Below the pieces are notes generated by a model, which was not told where the DNA came from, did no database searches, and worked only from the letters and a program-made list of their open reading frames with translations. A stretch of DNA of 64,000 nucleotides from Daphnia pulex (taxonomy: Eukaryota; Arthropoda; Branchiopoda; Diplostraca; Daphniidae): contig NC_060020.1 in assembly GCF_021134715.1 (NCBI RefSeq), positions 3,658,001-3,722,000 on the forward strand, read 5' to 3'. Positions 1 to 11,876 of the stretch are shown in pieces (within the stretch, counting starts at the first letter, position 1; each line of letters starts with the position of its first letter). The translations under genes and the position numbers were made by a program.

Positions 1-3000
1 GCGGTGACGGGCTGGTCTTCTTTTGATTGGCAGATGGAGAGGTGCAAGGTGCAGGTGCCGTTTGAGGAGCTGGGCTATACCTCATAGCTGGATAGGGAGG
101 AACGTGAGCAGCCGCCGCAGCTGCTGCTGCCGCCGCTGCTGGAGACCGAGAAGGTGAAACGGAGGGTGGAGGCATGTAACTATTAGACGGGCCACTTCGA
201 ACAGCGCTGGTTGGATTTGGGCTGTACGGGTGTTGCGACGAGCCAGGACCCGGGCCAGCATAGTGAATGGGATAGGCGGAAGCAGCGGATGTTGGAGGCG
301 TCATTTGCGGGTGCGGACTTCGACTGGTGCGGATATTAGGGTTGCTGCTATTGTTGCCTCCTCCGCTGTTGTTGCCGCCGCTATTGTTACTCCCAGGGAC
401 GAGTCGTGGCGTCTGCTCGTATGGTTTGTACGACAAGGTGGGCGGACGCTGGTCACGAGCTTCTAAACGTTGTTGTTGCTGTTGTTGCAATTCAAACGAC
501 CGTTGCAGCTGCTCACGATGGTCAGGGCGAATGGAATCACGGTCGATTCGTTCACTTGGGCCAACAATGACGCCACCACCACCACCGCCGCTGGCTTTTG
601 AGTAATCAGCCGCCGAGAGATGATGCTGTTGTTGTTGCATCTGCTGTTGTTCTGACTTTCTCGGCAGAGGTTGTTGCTGTTGTTGTTGCTGATGTTGCTG
701 CATCTGATTATTCGACGGACTAGGGGCCGTTTGATATCCCTGGACAGAGAAACTCAAATCAGCCCGAGGGAGTGCAGGATAAGGATTATTGGACGGTGGT
801 CCACTGGAACCACTCTGTTGCTGGCCGCCACGAGCGAGCCGCTCGCGGTGATCGCGATCGATAGCCAAATTGTAGGCAGCCATGTATCGATCCCGATTGT
901 CCTTGTCTTTGTCGCGCTCCTGACTGTTGATATGACTGGGTGGGGCTTGACTGCTGCTGCCTCCTCCTCCTCCGCTCATAGTCATTACTAACTGCTGCTG
1001 CTGTTGTTGTTGTTGTGACGTCTGACCTTTGACTGGCATAGTCGGTGGATTCCACGAAGCAGACGAAGGAACGCCTCCTCCGGATCCAGCCGCCGCCGCC
1101 GCCGATTTCAATTCGCCGATTTGTCTGTGGTAGCGCATTAATGACTCTTCGAAATGTTGATCAACAGCTTGTTTGTGCCGCTCTCGCTCCATTCGTTCCT
1201 TGTCCATCCTCTCACGCTCACGTTCTCTTTCACGTTGCTGCTGCTGTTGCTGTTGTTGCTCCTTGGCCTCCAGTTCTCTGCGCTCCCGTTCACGTTCCCT
1301 GTGAAACCAAATGGACACATTATCAGCATAGCTATACACGAATGCCATTCTCATTTGACCCTATGCTATCTTATCACGACAGCCGACATTTTATCTGCAT
1401 AGATAATAATAATACGTGCCCCAGTGGAACATTTAATCGATAGGCACGGCCCAAACGACTCTAACAACCCCGCCTAAAAATAACGAAATTATTGTTTTTT
1501 TTTCTTACCTGGCCGCACGTTCCTGTCTTTCGCGTTCCCGTTCGTGAGCCATATATAATTCCTCGTGAGAAGGCTGTCCAGCAGCTGCCGCCTGGGCTGC
1601 TGCCGCCTGGGCTTGATTGTTGATGAGGTTGTGATGATGCATTTTCCAATACATCTCGGCGGCTGCGACTGAATGATGCGGTAAGCCTGAGAAACTGGCC
1701 ATGCCTGGCGGTAGGCCGAACGGCAAGGTACTTGGATGAGGTATGCCAGCTGGCAAATAATGTCCGTACATGGTTCCAGGCGGTCCCACACTGGCCCCTC
1801 CACCAGAAGCCTGCGAGTAGGTCGGCTCTGGGGTTCTCTTGACAGCGGACATGGCCGTGGATCTGGCCGCAGCCGCAGACGATGGTGACGAGGCTGGCGA
1901 TCTCTTTTGAGCTCCTTGTCCGCTGCCACCGCCACGACTGAGATTACTGACCCCACCACCGCCCGTTTCTCGGTCGCGTTGCTCACGCTGTTCCTCCTCG
2001 AACCGCTCCCGCTCACGTTCGCGCTCCATGGCGGAAGCTGGCGTATGGACGGCGGCGGCGGCAGCGGCGGCTGCAGCTGCTGCCGCAGCAGCAGCAGCGG
2101 TGTGGCTATTGGAAGCAGCCGAGATTACTGAATTGTAAGGCCTGTCGACATGCTGCTGCTGGCTAGGCGGAGGAACTGCGGCTCCAGGAGCTCCTGTCCG
2201 TGGTGGCACAGGGAAAATCACCAGTCCTCCACCACTACCACCAACACCACCACCACCACCACCGGCTAATCCGCCCGGATAAGACACGCTGGCGTCTTTG
2301 TTGAGGATGTTCTTGTCGCGGAGCCGCCCTCCTCTGTCGCTCTCCGTGACGGACACAACGGATGGTGGCGCCGAAGTCGCCACGCTGGCGCTGGCGGACG
2401 ACGACGATAACAGTTCACTACTGCAAACGGCACTAACTGCACCGCTAATCGTCGTTTCACACAACGGTTTCGTTGCTGCTGCTGCTGCACTGACGACAGG
2501 GATTATCTCCACCGATGACGTCTTGACAGGGGGTAATCCAACAGATTCACAACTATTCGACACTGGGGGAGTGGCCTCCTCGGCTTCCGGTTTCGATTTG
2601 ACCGATGGACCGCCTACTACTAGAGTATCGTCGTCTGATTCCAAGGCGCAGTTCGCCTTGCGTTTCCGTTCTCGGTAACTGTTACTGCTGTTGCTACTGT
2701 TGTTGACCTTGGACGGGCTGCTCCGGATCACCTTGCCTGAATGTTTCCAAACAACACACAGAAATAATAAGAAAAAAGAAAATCAGTCACCCAATTCAAC
2801 CAAAAAGACACAAACGCAATTTTATGGTCTAATAAAAACAACACAATCCTAGTAACAAAAAGAAAAATGGACGCCCTCTTTGCAGGTCAATAACCTTCTA
2901 GCGACGCTTTCTCTTCATCATTTCAGTCAATGTTCAAGACCGGGCCAATGATCCACAAGCCGCAAACAACACAAACTATCTCACGAAAGAAAAAAAAAGA

Positions 3001-6000
3001 GTCGAGGGAAAAAAAAAGAAAAAAAAAAGTCCCGACATAGATTTTTCCACACACGCTCGCACGCTTACTGGTCGGGAGAGAGAGTTTAGAGGGGGCTTGC
3101 TGCAAAGCTAAAAGAGAAAGATGTTTAGCAAGCGAGCTGGAGCACGGAAATAGCCAGCCACGCACACTAGTACTATACCACCAGGTTGGCGGATGGAAAA
3201 AGTCTCAACACAATAATTTAACAACAAATAACTGTCTACAAGGAAAAAGAATGATTATGAATTCATTCCAGGTCATCCACTGTTTTATTCAAAGGTGTCT
3301 AGCCAGCAGCAGCAGCAGACCAAACTGGGGAAGAAGAAGAAAATAAAAAGAACTGTTGTCTCGGTCGCAAAGAAGAAAAAGGAGAGAGACACCTGGCTTA
3401 CTTCTGGAAATTGAGCTAGAGGGCGTTTGGATTGGCCTCTTGGCAACTAGTGAGACGTCGTCGAATCGACCAACGATTTGGCGGAATGCTTTTTGGCTGA
3501 TGACCTTCCGACCGTCAGAAGAAACAAAAAAGAGGGAGAAGATATACCCCTGTAGAGAGACAATCAGATAATAATCATCCACCCAAAATAGCCTGAAAGA
3601 ATCTTCTCTCTCTTCTTTGCTATGTAATCAATAATGGCGGCGGGCAACAACAAGTTGTAGCAGCACATACACACACAGAGCAGCAGCAGCAGCCAAAAAG
3701 AATAGAAAACAAGAAGTGGGAGGAGGGAATAAATAGTGAAAAAACCGGAACGATGGATGAAGAGAGAAAGAAAGAAAATGTGCTGACTTGAGGGCAGAAG
3801 AGATCTATTGTTCCAGGAAAATAAAAAAAGAAAGAAAAGAAGTTTTAGATTCTCTCTCCGTCATGCCACCCTACACCCGTCTTGCATTATTGATCGCCCT
3901 TCTCTCTCCCATTTTAGGGAAGATACGTTTCCCCCCACTTTTCATCCATCTCCTCGCCTCTTCCCACCATTCGGCTGAACACGAAACGGCTGACAAAAAC
4001 AAGGGTGATGGCCAAGATGGCGCAGAGAAACGAAACGAAGGGCCCGCGGGCCGGTCACGACGACGACGACACGAGATAGATACTACCTTGTATGGAATTG
4101 TGTGTGTGTGTTTCCGTATTTGACCCTTTTGCCAAAAAGAAGAAGAAGAGACTCTGCACAAATGATTGTCGTTTGAGGCCATCGGGATTTTTGGCTCAAC
4201 GCACACACAAAACCCCGTTAGATTGATGGGGGTGGATATTTTTGACCTCTATTCGACCTTGCCGACTAGAAAAACCCCCAACCACACAAACTTTTAGACG
4301 TTTTTTCTGTTTTCTTAACGCCCCTCCGTGGGTCCATTTCGCCTCAGGAGTCTCATAACGAAATGGGTCACACAACTTAACACACACACAAAGGGCCCGG
4401 TCAAGGAACACATAATGGAAATAAAATAGAAAGACATGACCGAATGTCTTATGGCCAATAAATGGGGATAATTCGGTTCTGCAACAACGGATGTGTGTGT
4501 GTGTCCCCCCACGTTGCCAAATGGATGAAGGTCACCCAATATATATAGTTCGCCTTTCTCTATCCTCCCAACTAAATCAAAAAGTTGCAATTCTGCCACC
4601 CTCTTGTTTCAACTTGATTCCCGAAAAATAATGATTTAAAAAAATTAAAAAAAAAAACGGCTCGAGTGAGGAGTGGCGGACATGATAACCGGTTCTTTTT
4701 CTTTATCCCGACGACTGTTCCAAAGTTCACCTTGACCAGGCAATCAAAAAAGAACTTTTTGTAAGAGGAGTATAACGGGAGAGAGAGAGAAAATATTAAA
4801 AAAGTTCTTCTTTTTTCACAAGAAGACAAGAACCTGCGGACATGTTTCCCCCCCCCCTCTTCTTCTACTCAACCGAAATGCAAGAAGGAACTATCCGGCC
4901 CTCAAGGTATAAGGGAGGTATACTCTTTTGTCCCTTTCACCAAGTTGGTGTGGTGAATTACTGACAAAAAGAAAAAGAAACGGGAGAAAAACCCTCTGAC
5001 GATCAAGATGCGTACGCCATCTGTTACATCCGGGCAACGTGTGTGTGTGTGTTTCAGGATCAAATTTAATTGACTACATCATCTTATATATATAAATGGA
5101 GAAATGGCGACTGACAAAGTTGGCAGCCACGCGGCCACGCCGGTAGCTCCCTCACACACACACACACACTAAACGGAATATACATGAACACACACACTGC
5201 AGCGAAATAAAGAAAAAAGAAAAGCTTTTTTCTTTTCCCAATACCGGAATTGCCACCACTGCACCACTGGTAGTAGGGACCAACAACTTGACATTCACTC
5301 GGGGGGGAATGTTTGCTCGTCTTGATGAAACAGCACAAACGTTTTCGGGTTTAAAAATTTTTGCAATCGAGTTAATCCGTAATGTCCTCTTGGCACTGTC
5401 ACACACGAAAAACAACTACACTGTCGGGCAGAATGTGGTGGAAAAAACGAGAGAGAGAATTGGTGAACGTAGATGAGCACACACACAACATACACACACA
5501 CGAGACGGCAATCACAGCTTGGTCTCCGCCATCTTGGCGCGACTGAACTGAACTGAACTACCCAGCTGGGGAAATGTGTGTGTGTGTGAGAGGGGGGGAG
5601 TCGGGTGGTGGTGGTGGGGGGGAGAGAATGCCAAGTCAGCCGAGGCTTTTTGGCCAACAACCAATCAGCAGTCGCGGCAAAGCCCCGTGACGTCAGGAGG
5701 CCCCCCCTCCCTTTTCTTTCTTTCTTTCTTTCTCTTTTTATTTGGCTCAGCCACGACATCGTTTTTTCCAATGGCGAAAAAATTCCACCCAAAAAAGAAA
5801 AAATACCAGTTTTCTTATTATTCGTTTTATTGCCTTTTTCTCTACTTTTTCTGGGCTAAAGAGGAGGAGGCCCTAATGACACAAGAAAAGTTTAGTTTTC
5901 TTGTTGTCATTATTCGTGATGGCGAAGAAGAGGAAAATGGCGGATAGATGGAGAAATCAAGGCCAACAACACACCAAACCAAAAAAAAAGAGTCGGTGGT

Positions 6001-9000
6001 GGTGGTGGCAGGTGTGCATACGGGGTCTGCGCAGCCCCCCGAAACGGGAGAGAAAGAGAGAGAGAAAAAAAAACGACGGGACGTGAACGAGATGATAAGA
6101 TTGCCTCATTCCGTTCGACGCCAGCGGGTCCAAATGCCATCCCAAAAGAGAGGGGCTGATGAATACCAAGAGAATGAAAGAAAACCCTTTTTTCTTTCTT
6201 TTCGTTCGGATCAAATAAAAAGAAACTAGCGCGGAACCTATAACTACTTCTTCTTTCTTCTTTCTTTTTACCAGTTGGTTTGTTTTTTTAAAAGAATAAA
6301 AAATAAAGGGGTCGTTAAACTTGAATATGTACACCGGCCATACAATCGAGAGAGAGATAGAGCACACACACACACACACTCGTTTCTATGACAACAACAC
6401 GGCGGCCGAGTCACCACCGGGAGCAATGACTCACGTTGCCCGCCAGGTGGAGAAAGTTTTCCTTCATTTTCAAAATAAAATAGATACAATAGCTTCTTTT
6501 CTTTCTTTTCCGATTGGCAAAAAAGGGATAAACTAAATTTTTCTTTTTTTTTGTTTCAGCGAAATATTACGAAAAGACTCACCGTCATGCTCGGCCCACA
6601 ACAACCCAACACCACACAACAACCAACTTGTCTGTAGCGAGTCCGGTCGACTATTGAAGCCAAGTCGGTTTGGCGGCACCAGACTCCTCCCCCGGCCTCA
6701 AAATGAACAACACAAAACTTGTGTGTTGTTGTTGTTGTGTGCCAGTTTCTCAAAAAACCACCCAAAAAAATAAACAACAACCAGAAAACCCTGAGGGAGA
6801 CGGTCGAATTATACAGGTCTGCCTATAATATCCAATTCTATCTGTCTTGTCTGTCTATCTATATCCCGCATTCATGTACGTACGACCTTTGACTTGGTTT
6901 CTATTGAACTTACTTTTTGGTGTGCTGTCGTTCCGGTCTCCAGACGGACGTACTGCTGTCACACGTTTCGTTGCTGGATGTGCTGGAAGACTGACCAACG
7001 ATGAATGCACCACTTTCCCCGCCTAGAAATAACAAGAATTTTTAGTATTGGCGAATCGAAATAAGTAGAGCACCGGGGTGAACAACTCGTCATAATAAAT
7101 AAAAACAAAAAATGTTACCTGAGACGAAGCCCTGGATCGTCTGGATGTGATGCCTACTGTTTCGCCCCTCAAGATGGATTCGACCACTGCAAAACAAAAG
7201 CGAATACAATCCCCACGAGTTTTGATCAAACGATCTTGTGCATTTGGAGTAGACAAAAAAGTAATAGCAAATAAAATGTCAAGACCTCCTTCGCCCAGCA
7301 ATTTGATTTGAAGCAGTCGAGGATCCTCGTAGTGTTCCTCAAGTACCGTGTCGTCTGTCAAGGTCAGTTCCTGGTGACGTCAAAGATGCGCATTCGCCAG
7401 CCAAATAAAAAGAATAGAAAAATAGAAGATGGAAATAGTTGGGAGAAATGAACGTGACGGTGCGTGAATTGATGACATACCCCCGACTCTTCGTCGAGAC
7501 CGACAATGACGGCCGTGTACCACTGGGTGGCTCCTTCAGACCGGTACACCTGACAACGGTAGCCGACAACGACTGAAGGTGTAGTGACCAGAATCCGCTG
7601 GCCGGCTTGGAGCTCCGCCCACTTCCGCACGGCTTCTCTCACTGCCTCCGAGGAAGATGTCGGATGCGATCGATTCTGATGCTCGGCGGCGGCGACGACG
7701 GCGGCAGGGCTCGACCAACCAAACGACTCCCAATCCTACACGAATTTAAAAAAAAAAATGTGATTAATTTAAGAGACAGAACCGGATTCCCAGCTTCTTC
7801 TTCTCCGTCTTCCAAAACTTCATTAAAAATGAAATCACACCCAAATAGGGAAAGAAAACATTTACAAAGAATTCCTTTCTGTCTGTCTCTCTGTTGTCGA
7901 CATTAATGCAACCCGAGTTCAAACTAGTTTGCATCTCTACATCATTTATCTTGTCTCTCTCTTATTTCTTCACGTAGCGGGGAGAAACGAAACCAAATCA
8001 GGCCACTGTGATTATCAAAGACTGGAACTATTGATAAGGTGCGAATCAATCATTCTCTCTGATAACAACTCGGAGCAGTTGGCGCATTTCTCTCCGACGC
8101 TTCTCAAACGCAAAACACACTTTTTTTTTTGAATTGACGTAACGGTGTGAAGCCAATTTCGGCTCAAGGTCAATGCATACAAACGTCCTAAAATGCCAAT
8201 ATGTGTGTAGTAGTGGAAAATATATATATGGAAATGATGCAACGCCCCCGGAAAAAAGAAAAGAAAGGTTTTACATTTCAAGAAAATGTTTTCTTCTTCT
8301 TATTATTCTTTTCGTTTAAATAAAACAAAAAGAAAAAAATCCACCCAGACACAACTGACAGCACCTTGGGAGAGGAGGAGGAAGAAGAGTATCCAATTTT
8401 TCTTTTTGGCCACAAAACTTTGATATTCATAGCCTCCTTTGCGGGAGGGCGCGGGAGAAAAATAGAGCGGGGGTAGAGAGACAGTCACGTGCGCTGCTGG
8501 ATGGGAAGTGAAAATAAGAGACAGACACACACACAGAAGAGAGCCTGAGCTATTTTTATGTTAGCCGGGGTCAACGAGCAAGTCGGCCAACGGATCGCGA
8601 GTTGTATACATGTACACACTATTTTGTGTGTGTTACCTGGAAAGGTTGCAGACGAGATGACGGGAGGAAGGAACGCTGCTGGTCCAACAGGAATTCGACG
8701 GCCACTAATGACAACAGCGCAGCTGATGCTTTTTTACTATTACTACCACAACCACTCAAAGAGTTGTTTTTCGTCTTTCGATCGGGATCGGCGGCGCACT
8801 GGTTGTTTCGTTTCTCACTGTCGTTTACAGGGGTGGCACTATGTTCACTGCTGCTGCCACCAGTTGTCGTCCTAGCAACGGCACTCGGATGCGACGATCC
8901 CGATTCGACGATCGTTGGCTCTTCTTCGTCGCCCGGACAAGAGGATCCCGGTAATTGAAACACCACACGACTGCGATTCACCAAACTGCTGAACGCCTTT

Positions 9001-11003
9001 TATTTTTCAGTGTAAAAAGGAGAGAAATTAATTCACAAGTCATATTGGCGAATTGAGCTTCTAATACAAGAAACATACCAATGCCGGACTAAGTTGTTGC
9101 GTCCCCGCCCACCAAAGGTCGTGCTCGACGAGGAAGACGTGAAATACTCCCGTTTGGTGGATATGGGTCCATTCACGCTGATCCCAGCTTTGGTCGTCGT
9201 ATTCCAAAAGTAACTGCATAGCAAAGAAAATAAAATCGATAAATACAAAAAAAATGGGCCTGTCAATAGCAGCAGATGTGTGACGTCACACGGAAAAAGT
9301 TCAACAACAAAAACAACAACAACAATCTGAAAAAAGAAAATAAAATAGAGGCAAGAAGAAGACGAAGGGGTGGAGTTTTTCTCCTTTTTTTTTATTATTA
9401 TTATATTTTCAATGCGACGCAGGAGAGTGCAACGGCCGGGATTCTTTTGTTTGTTGTGTGGCGTGTGTGTGAGCTAGTGGGGACGGGAGCGAAAAGCCAG
9501 TCAAGTGCTTCTCTTTTTCGTTCGTTCGTTCTTTTCTTTCTCAACCGAGAGAGAGACGCCCAGGGCATTGAAAATCAATAACTCGGGATCTCCTTTACTC
9601 ACAAACGCTCCTGCAGCACACGGCGTACACACAGCAGAGGGCCGGATTCAACGCCGGAATGCTCGTCGACACGTTGGTTCAAAAAACTGGTGGATGGGAA
9701 AATTGGCCGAGTACAAAATCTGGCACAGTTGAGGATCGATATTATTTTTCGCCTTTCACCAAGTTGACCTGTAGAGTCACGAAGACGAGCAGCAGCAGCC
9801 TACCCCTTTTGTTTCAGAGGGTATTGAATCTAATCCCGTTTCCCGAGTGATATGATGAATCCCGGTGCTGCTGGCCACGTTTTTTCAGCCAGGAGGTCAA
9901 CGTCCTCCTTTTTTTCTTTCTCTTTCCTTAATCTTCTTTTTTAGAAAGTTTCTCTCTTTTTTACCCTATCCTTGTTTCTCTCTGCTTTCATCAAACCCCT
10001 CTCTCACCCACCAGCATTCGCTGCATTATTATTCAACGTCTTTCCTTCTTGCTTCCCAAAAGGACCGTTGGAACCTGTCCAAACGGCTAAAAGACAAATA
10101 AATCATTCCCTCCTTTATTTCTTTTTTTTTAAAAGAAAAGAGAAGAAAATAAAAACCTTTTCGTACTGTATGTTTTATGGTAGTTGAAAGAAAGAAAAAT
10201 TTTAAGACGTAGGGGGAGGTCTGATCAATCTGATGGCGACCCTTCAAAACAACACCCAACTTTTTTTAAAAAATAAAAAGAATCTGCAACTTTATCCGGC
10301 CTAAAAAAGTCTATGGGTATCATCACATAGGGACGACACGAAATTCTATTCACGTCGACGTTGTTAAAGAAGCATTAGAAATGCACACAATCCCCTTGTT
10401 TCGTGGATGCGGAAGCACTCAAATGAGTCGGGGGATAGGCTGGCGGAATTGTTTATCACCTAAAGTTACGACCAAGATTATATACCTACACACATGCACA
10501 GGTTTCGATAAATTCAACCCCTATACTAGGAAATTGCACTAATCAAAATTGGTTTTTCATCAAATTAAATTTTTTTTTCTGGTGTGTGTGTTAACTCTAT
10601 CAACAAGTAATTGAGTTTTCTCCACTAAATATATTATGCAGAGTAGTAGTAGAGCTCGAGCTAGTTTTATTTCTCCCCCAATGGGAATTTGGAAATATCG
10701 CCTGGGGAATTTGTTTAAAGAAGAAAGAAAAAGAAAGAAAAGTTATTTCGGAACAAATCATACCTGCAGGTCGTGTTGGTCGATGTTGTGGTGTGTGGCG
10801 GCACGAATCACGCCCGCCCGCCAGGCCCAGCGAGCTGGTTCGTTCGGAGGTGTTGTACGTTGTTGTTGTTGTTGTTGTTGGTGGATCGCACTTTTGATTG
10901 GTGATGAAGATTGGCCCCCACCACCACCACCATTGATCGAATGGGACGAAACGCACAAGAACCTCTTGCCGACGATATCCTTACGACAACGGTTTTGCGC
11001 CAT
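1..11003 (-). CDS. KDM3: KDM3/JMJD1C-type lysine demethylase, N-terminal part (partial)
   Basis: Homologue of JMJD1C/KDM3, nuclear enzymes that remove methyl groups from histone H3 lysine 9. Exons read on the minus strand are 11003-10764, 9213-9079, 8996-8637, 7735-7481, 7370-7286, 7186-7119, 7022-6914, 2736-1509 and 1298 to beyond position 1; all phases agree, giving about 1259 codons. Matches to JMJD1C, in order, are DIVGKRFLCV and WRAGVIRA near the start, LLLEYDDQSWDQREW, VAVEFLLDQQRSFL, GYRCQVYRSEGATQWYTAVI, and VVESILRGETVGITSRR. The remainder is low complexity: Ala, Gln, Gly, Ser and Arg-Glu runs. The zinc finger and JmjC domain are not in the window, so activity cannot be judged. The ATG at 11003 was chosen because the conserved block starts within ten residues, as in the human protein. 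The join of the large 1509-2736 exon rests on phase and strand, not on homology. Confidence 0.88.
2737..6913 (-). other. Long KDM3 intron with simple repeats
   Basis: This 4.2 kb intron separates the conserved N-terminal exons of KDM3 from its low-complexity exon. It contains many short tracts of A/G, CA/GT and T-rich sequence, for example a CA run at 5153-5169 and a GT run near 5576-5587. Open frames here are short and low in complexity, and I see no protein family, tRNA or repeat element. Confidence 0.6.
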
Positions 11004-11876
11004 CGAACGACGACGTATGGCATCGCATTCACGACGAGAAACGACGCACCAGCAACGTCGTCCAACCAGTCAGTGGGAATATTCGTGTGTGTAGTGTGTG
11101 TGTCTACGTGAGTCGACGAGAGGGTTTCAGGGTTAACGTTCGTACAAAAAGGTCACACAGATTTTTAGAATTATTGTTCTTTAAACACACACACTGATGT
11201 TGATTGAGCCACACTCTCCTCACATTTTGCACTATTGGCAACAATTCAATGGGAAAAACATGATTACACACACTGGAGAATTGCTTTACACACAGTTTCG
11301 TTTTCGACGCTTCGCTCTCGACGGGCGGGAATGAGAAACTGAGAGCTGGGGGCTAGGCGAACGACAGCAGCGCCTCGGAGCGGAGATGTTAGATAACACA
11401 CACGAGCCGGGGGAGGGTTGGGGAGGTGGAAAAGGGGGATGGACCATGTTTTTTTTTGTTTTTTTTTTTGTTGCTCAATATCCACACGTAGCGCGGGAAC
11501 CAATAAAACTACTCGCCATCTACCAGTCCGTTGGGCAAACTCAATTTTTTAATTTTAATTAATTTAAGCTATTTGATGATAGAAAAAATCGTGATTAGAG
11601 CTTTACCTGAGATCCTAAACAGTCCTTTGTTAGGTTTTCTCAACTACAGGTTTAATAACCAATTTCTTAATTACTACACCATCTGACGGTCGTAGTTTGC
11701 ATTCGTGACAAGAGGTAAGACATTTCTTCTTCACTTGAGATCTCCAACTGCACGCAATTGATTTCACACAATTTCATCAGTCACTATTCTCGGCAGTACA
11801 AAAAAAAACCTCAGAACTTCAATTTACCGCAGCACAGTGGTACAGTAGTTTCAGTGTGGTTCATAACGTGACTCTC
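11004..11876. promoter_or_regulatory. Shared divergent promoter region KDM3 / threonyl-tRNA synthetase
   Basis: The start codons of KDM3 (minus, 11003) and the synthetase (plus, 11877) are 873 bp apart and point away from each other, so both promoters must lie here unless there are distant leader exons. No clear TATA box is seen on either strand. GT/CA runs and GC-richer stretches occur at 11090-11500. A TATA-less bidirectional promoter is an inference from the layout. Confidence 0.5.

Noticed and set aside
327..2131. Several plus-strand Leu/Pro/Ser-rich open frames
   Set aside because: They are antisense readings of CAG/CAA and GCN repeats of the KDM3 exons and have no family resemblance.
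9276..9581. Lys/Asn-rich frame in the first KDM3 intron
   Set aside because: Composition follows AAC/AAG and T-rich simple repeats; no start context, splice or homology support.
10808..11065. Open frame overlapping KDM3 exon 1 in another minus-strand frame
   Set aside because: It is a shadow of the real exon; the frame starting at 11003 carries the conserved JMJD1C residues and splices in phase.
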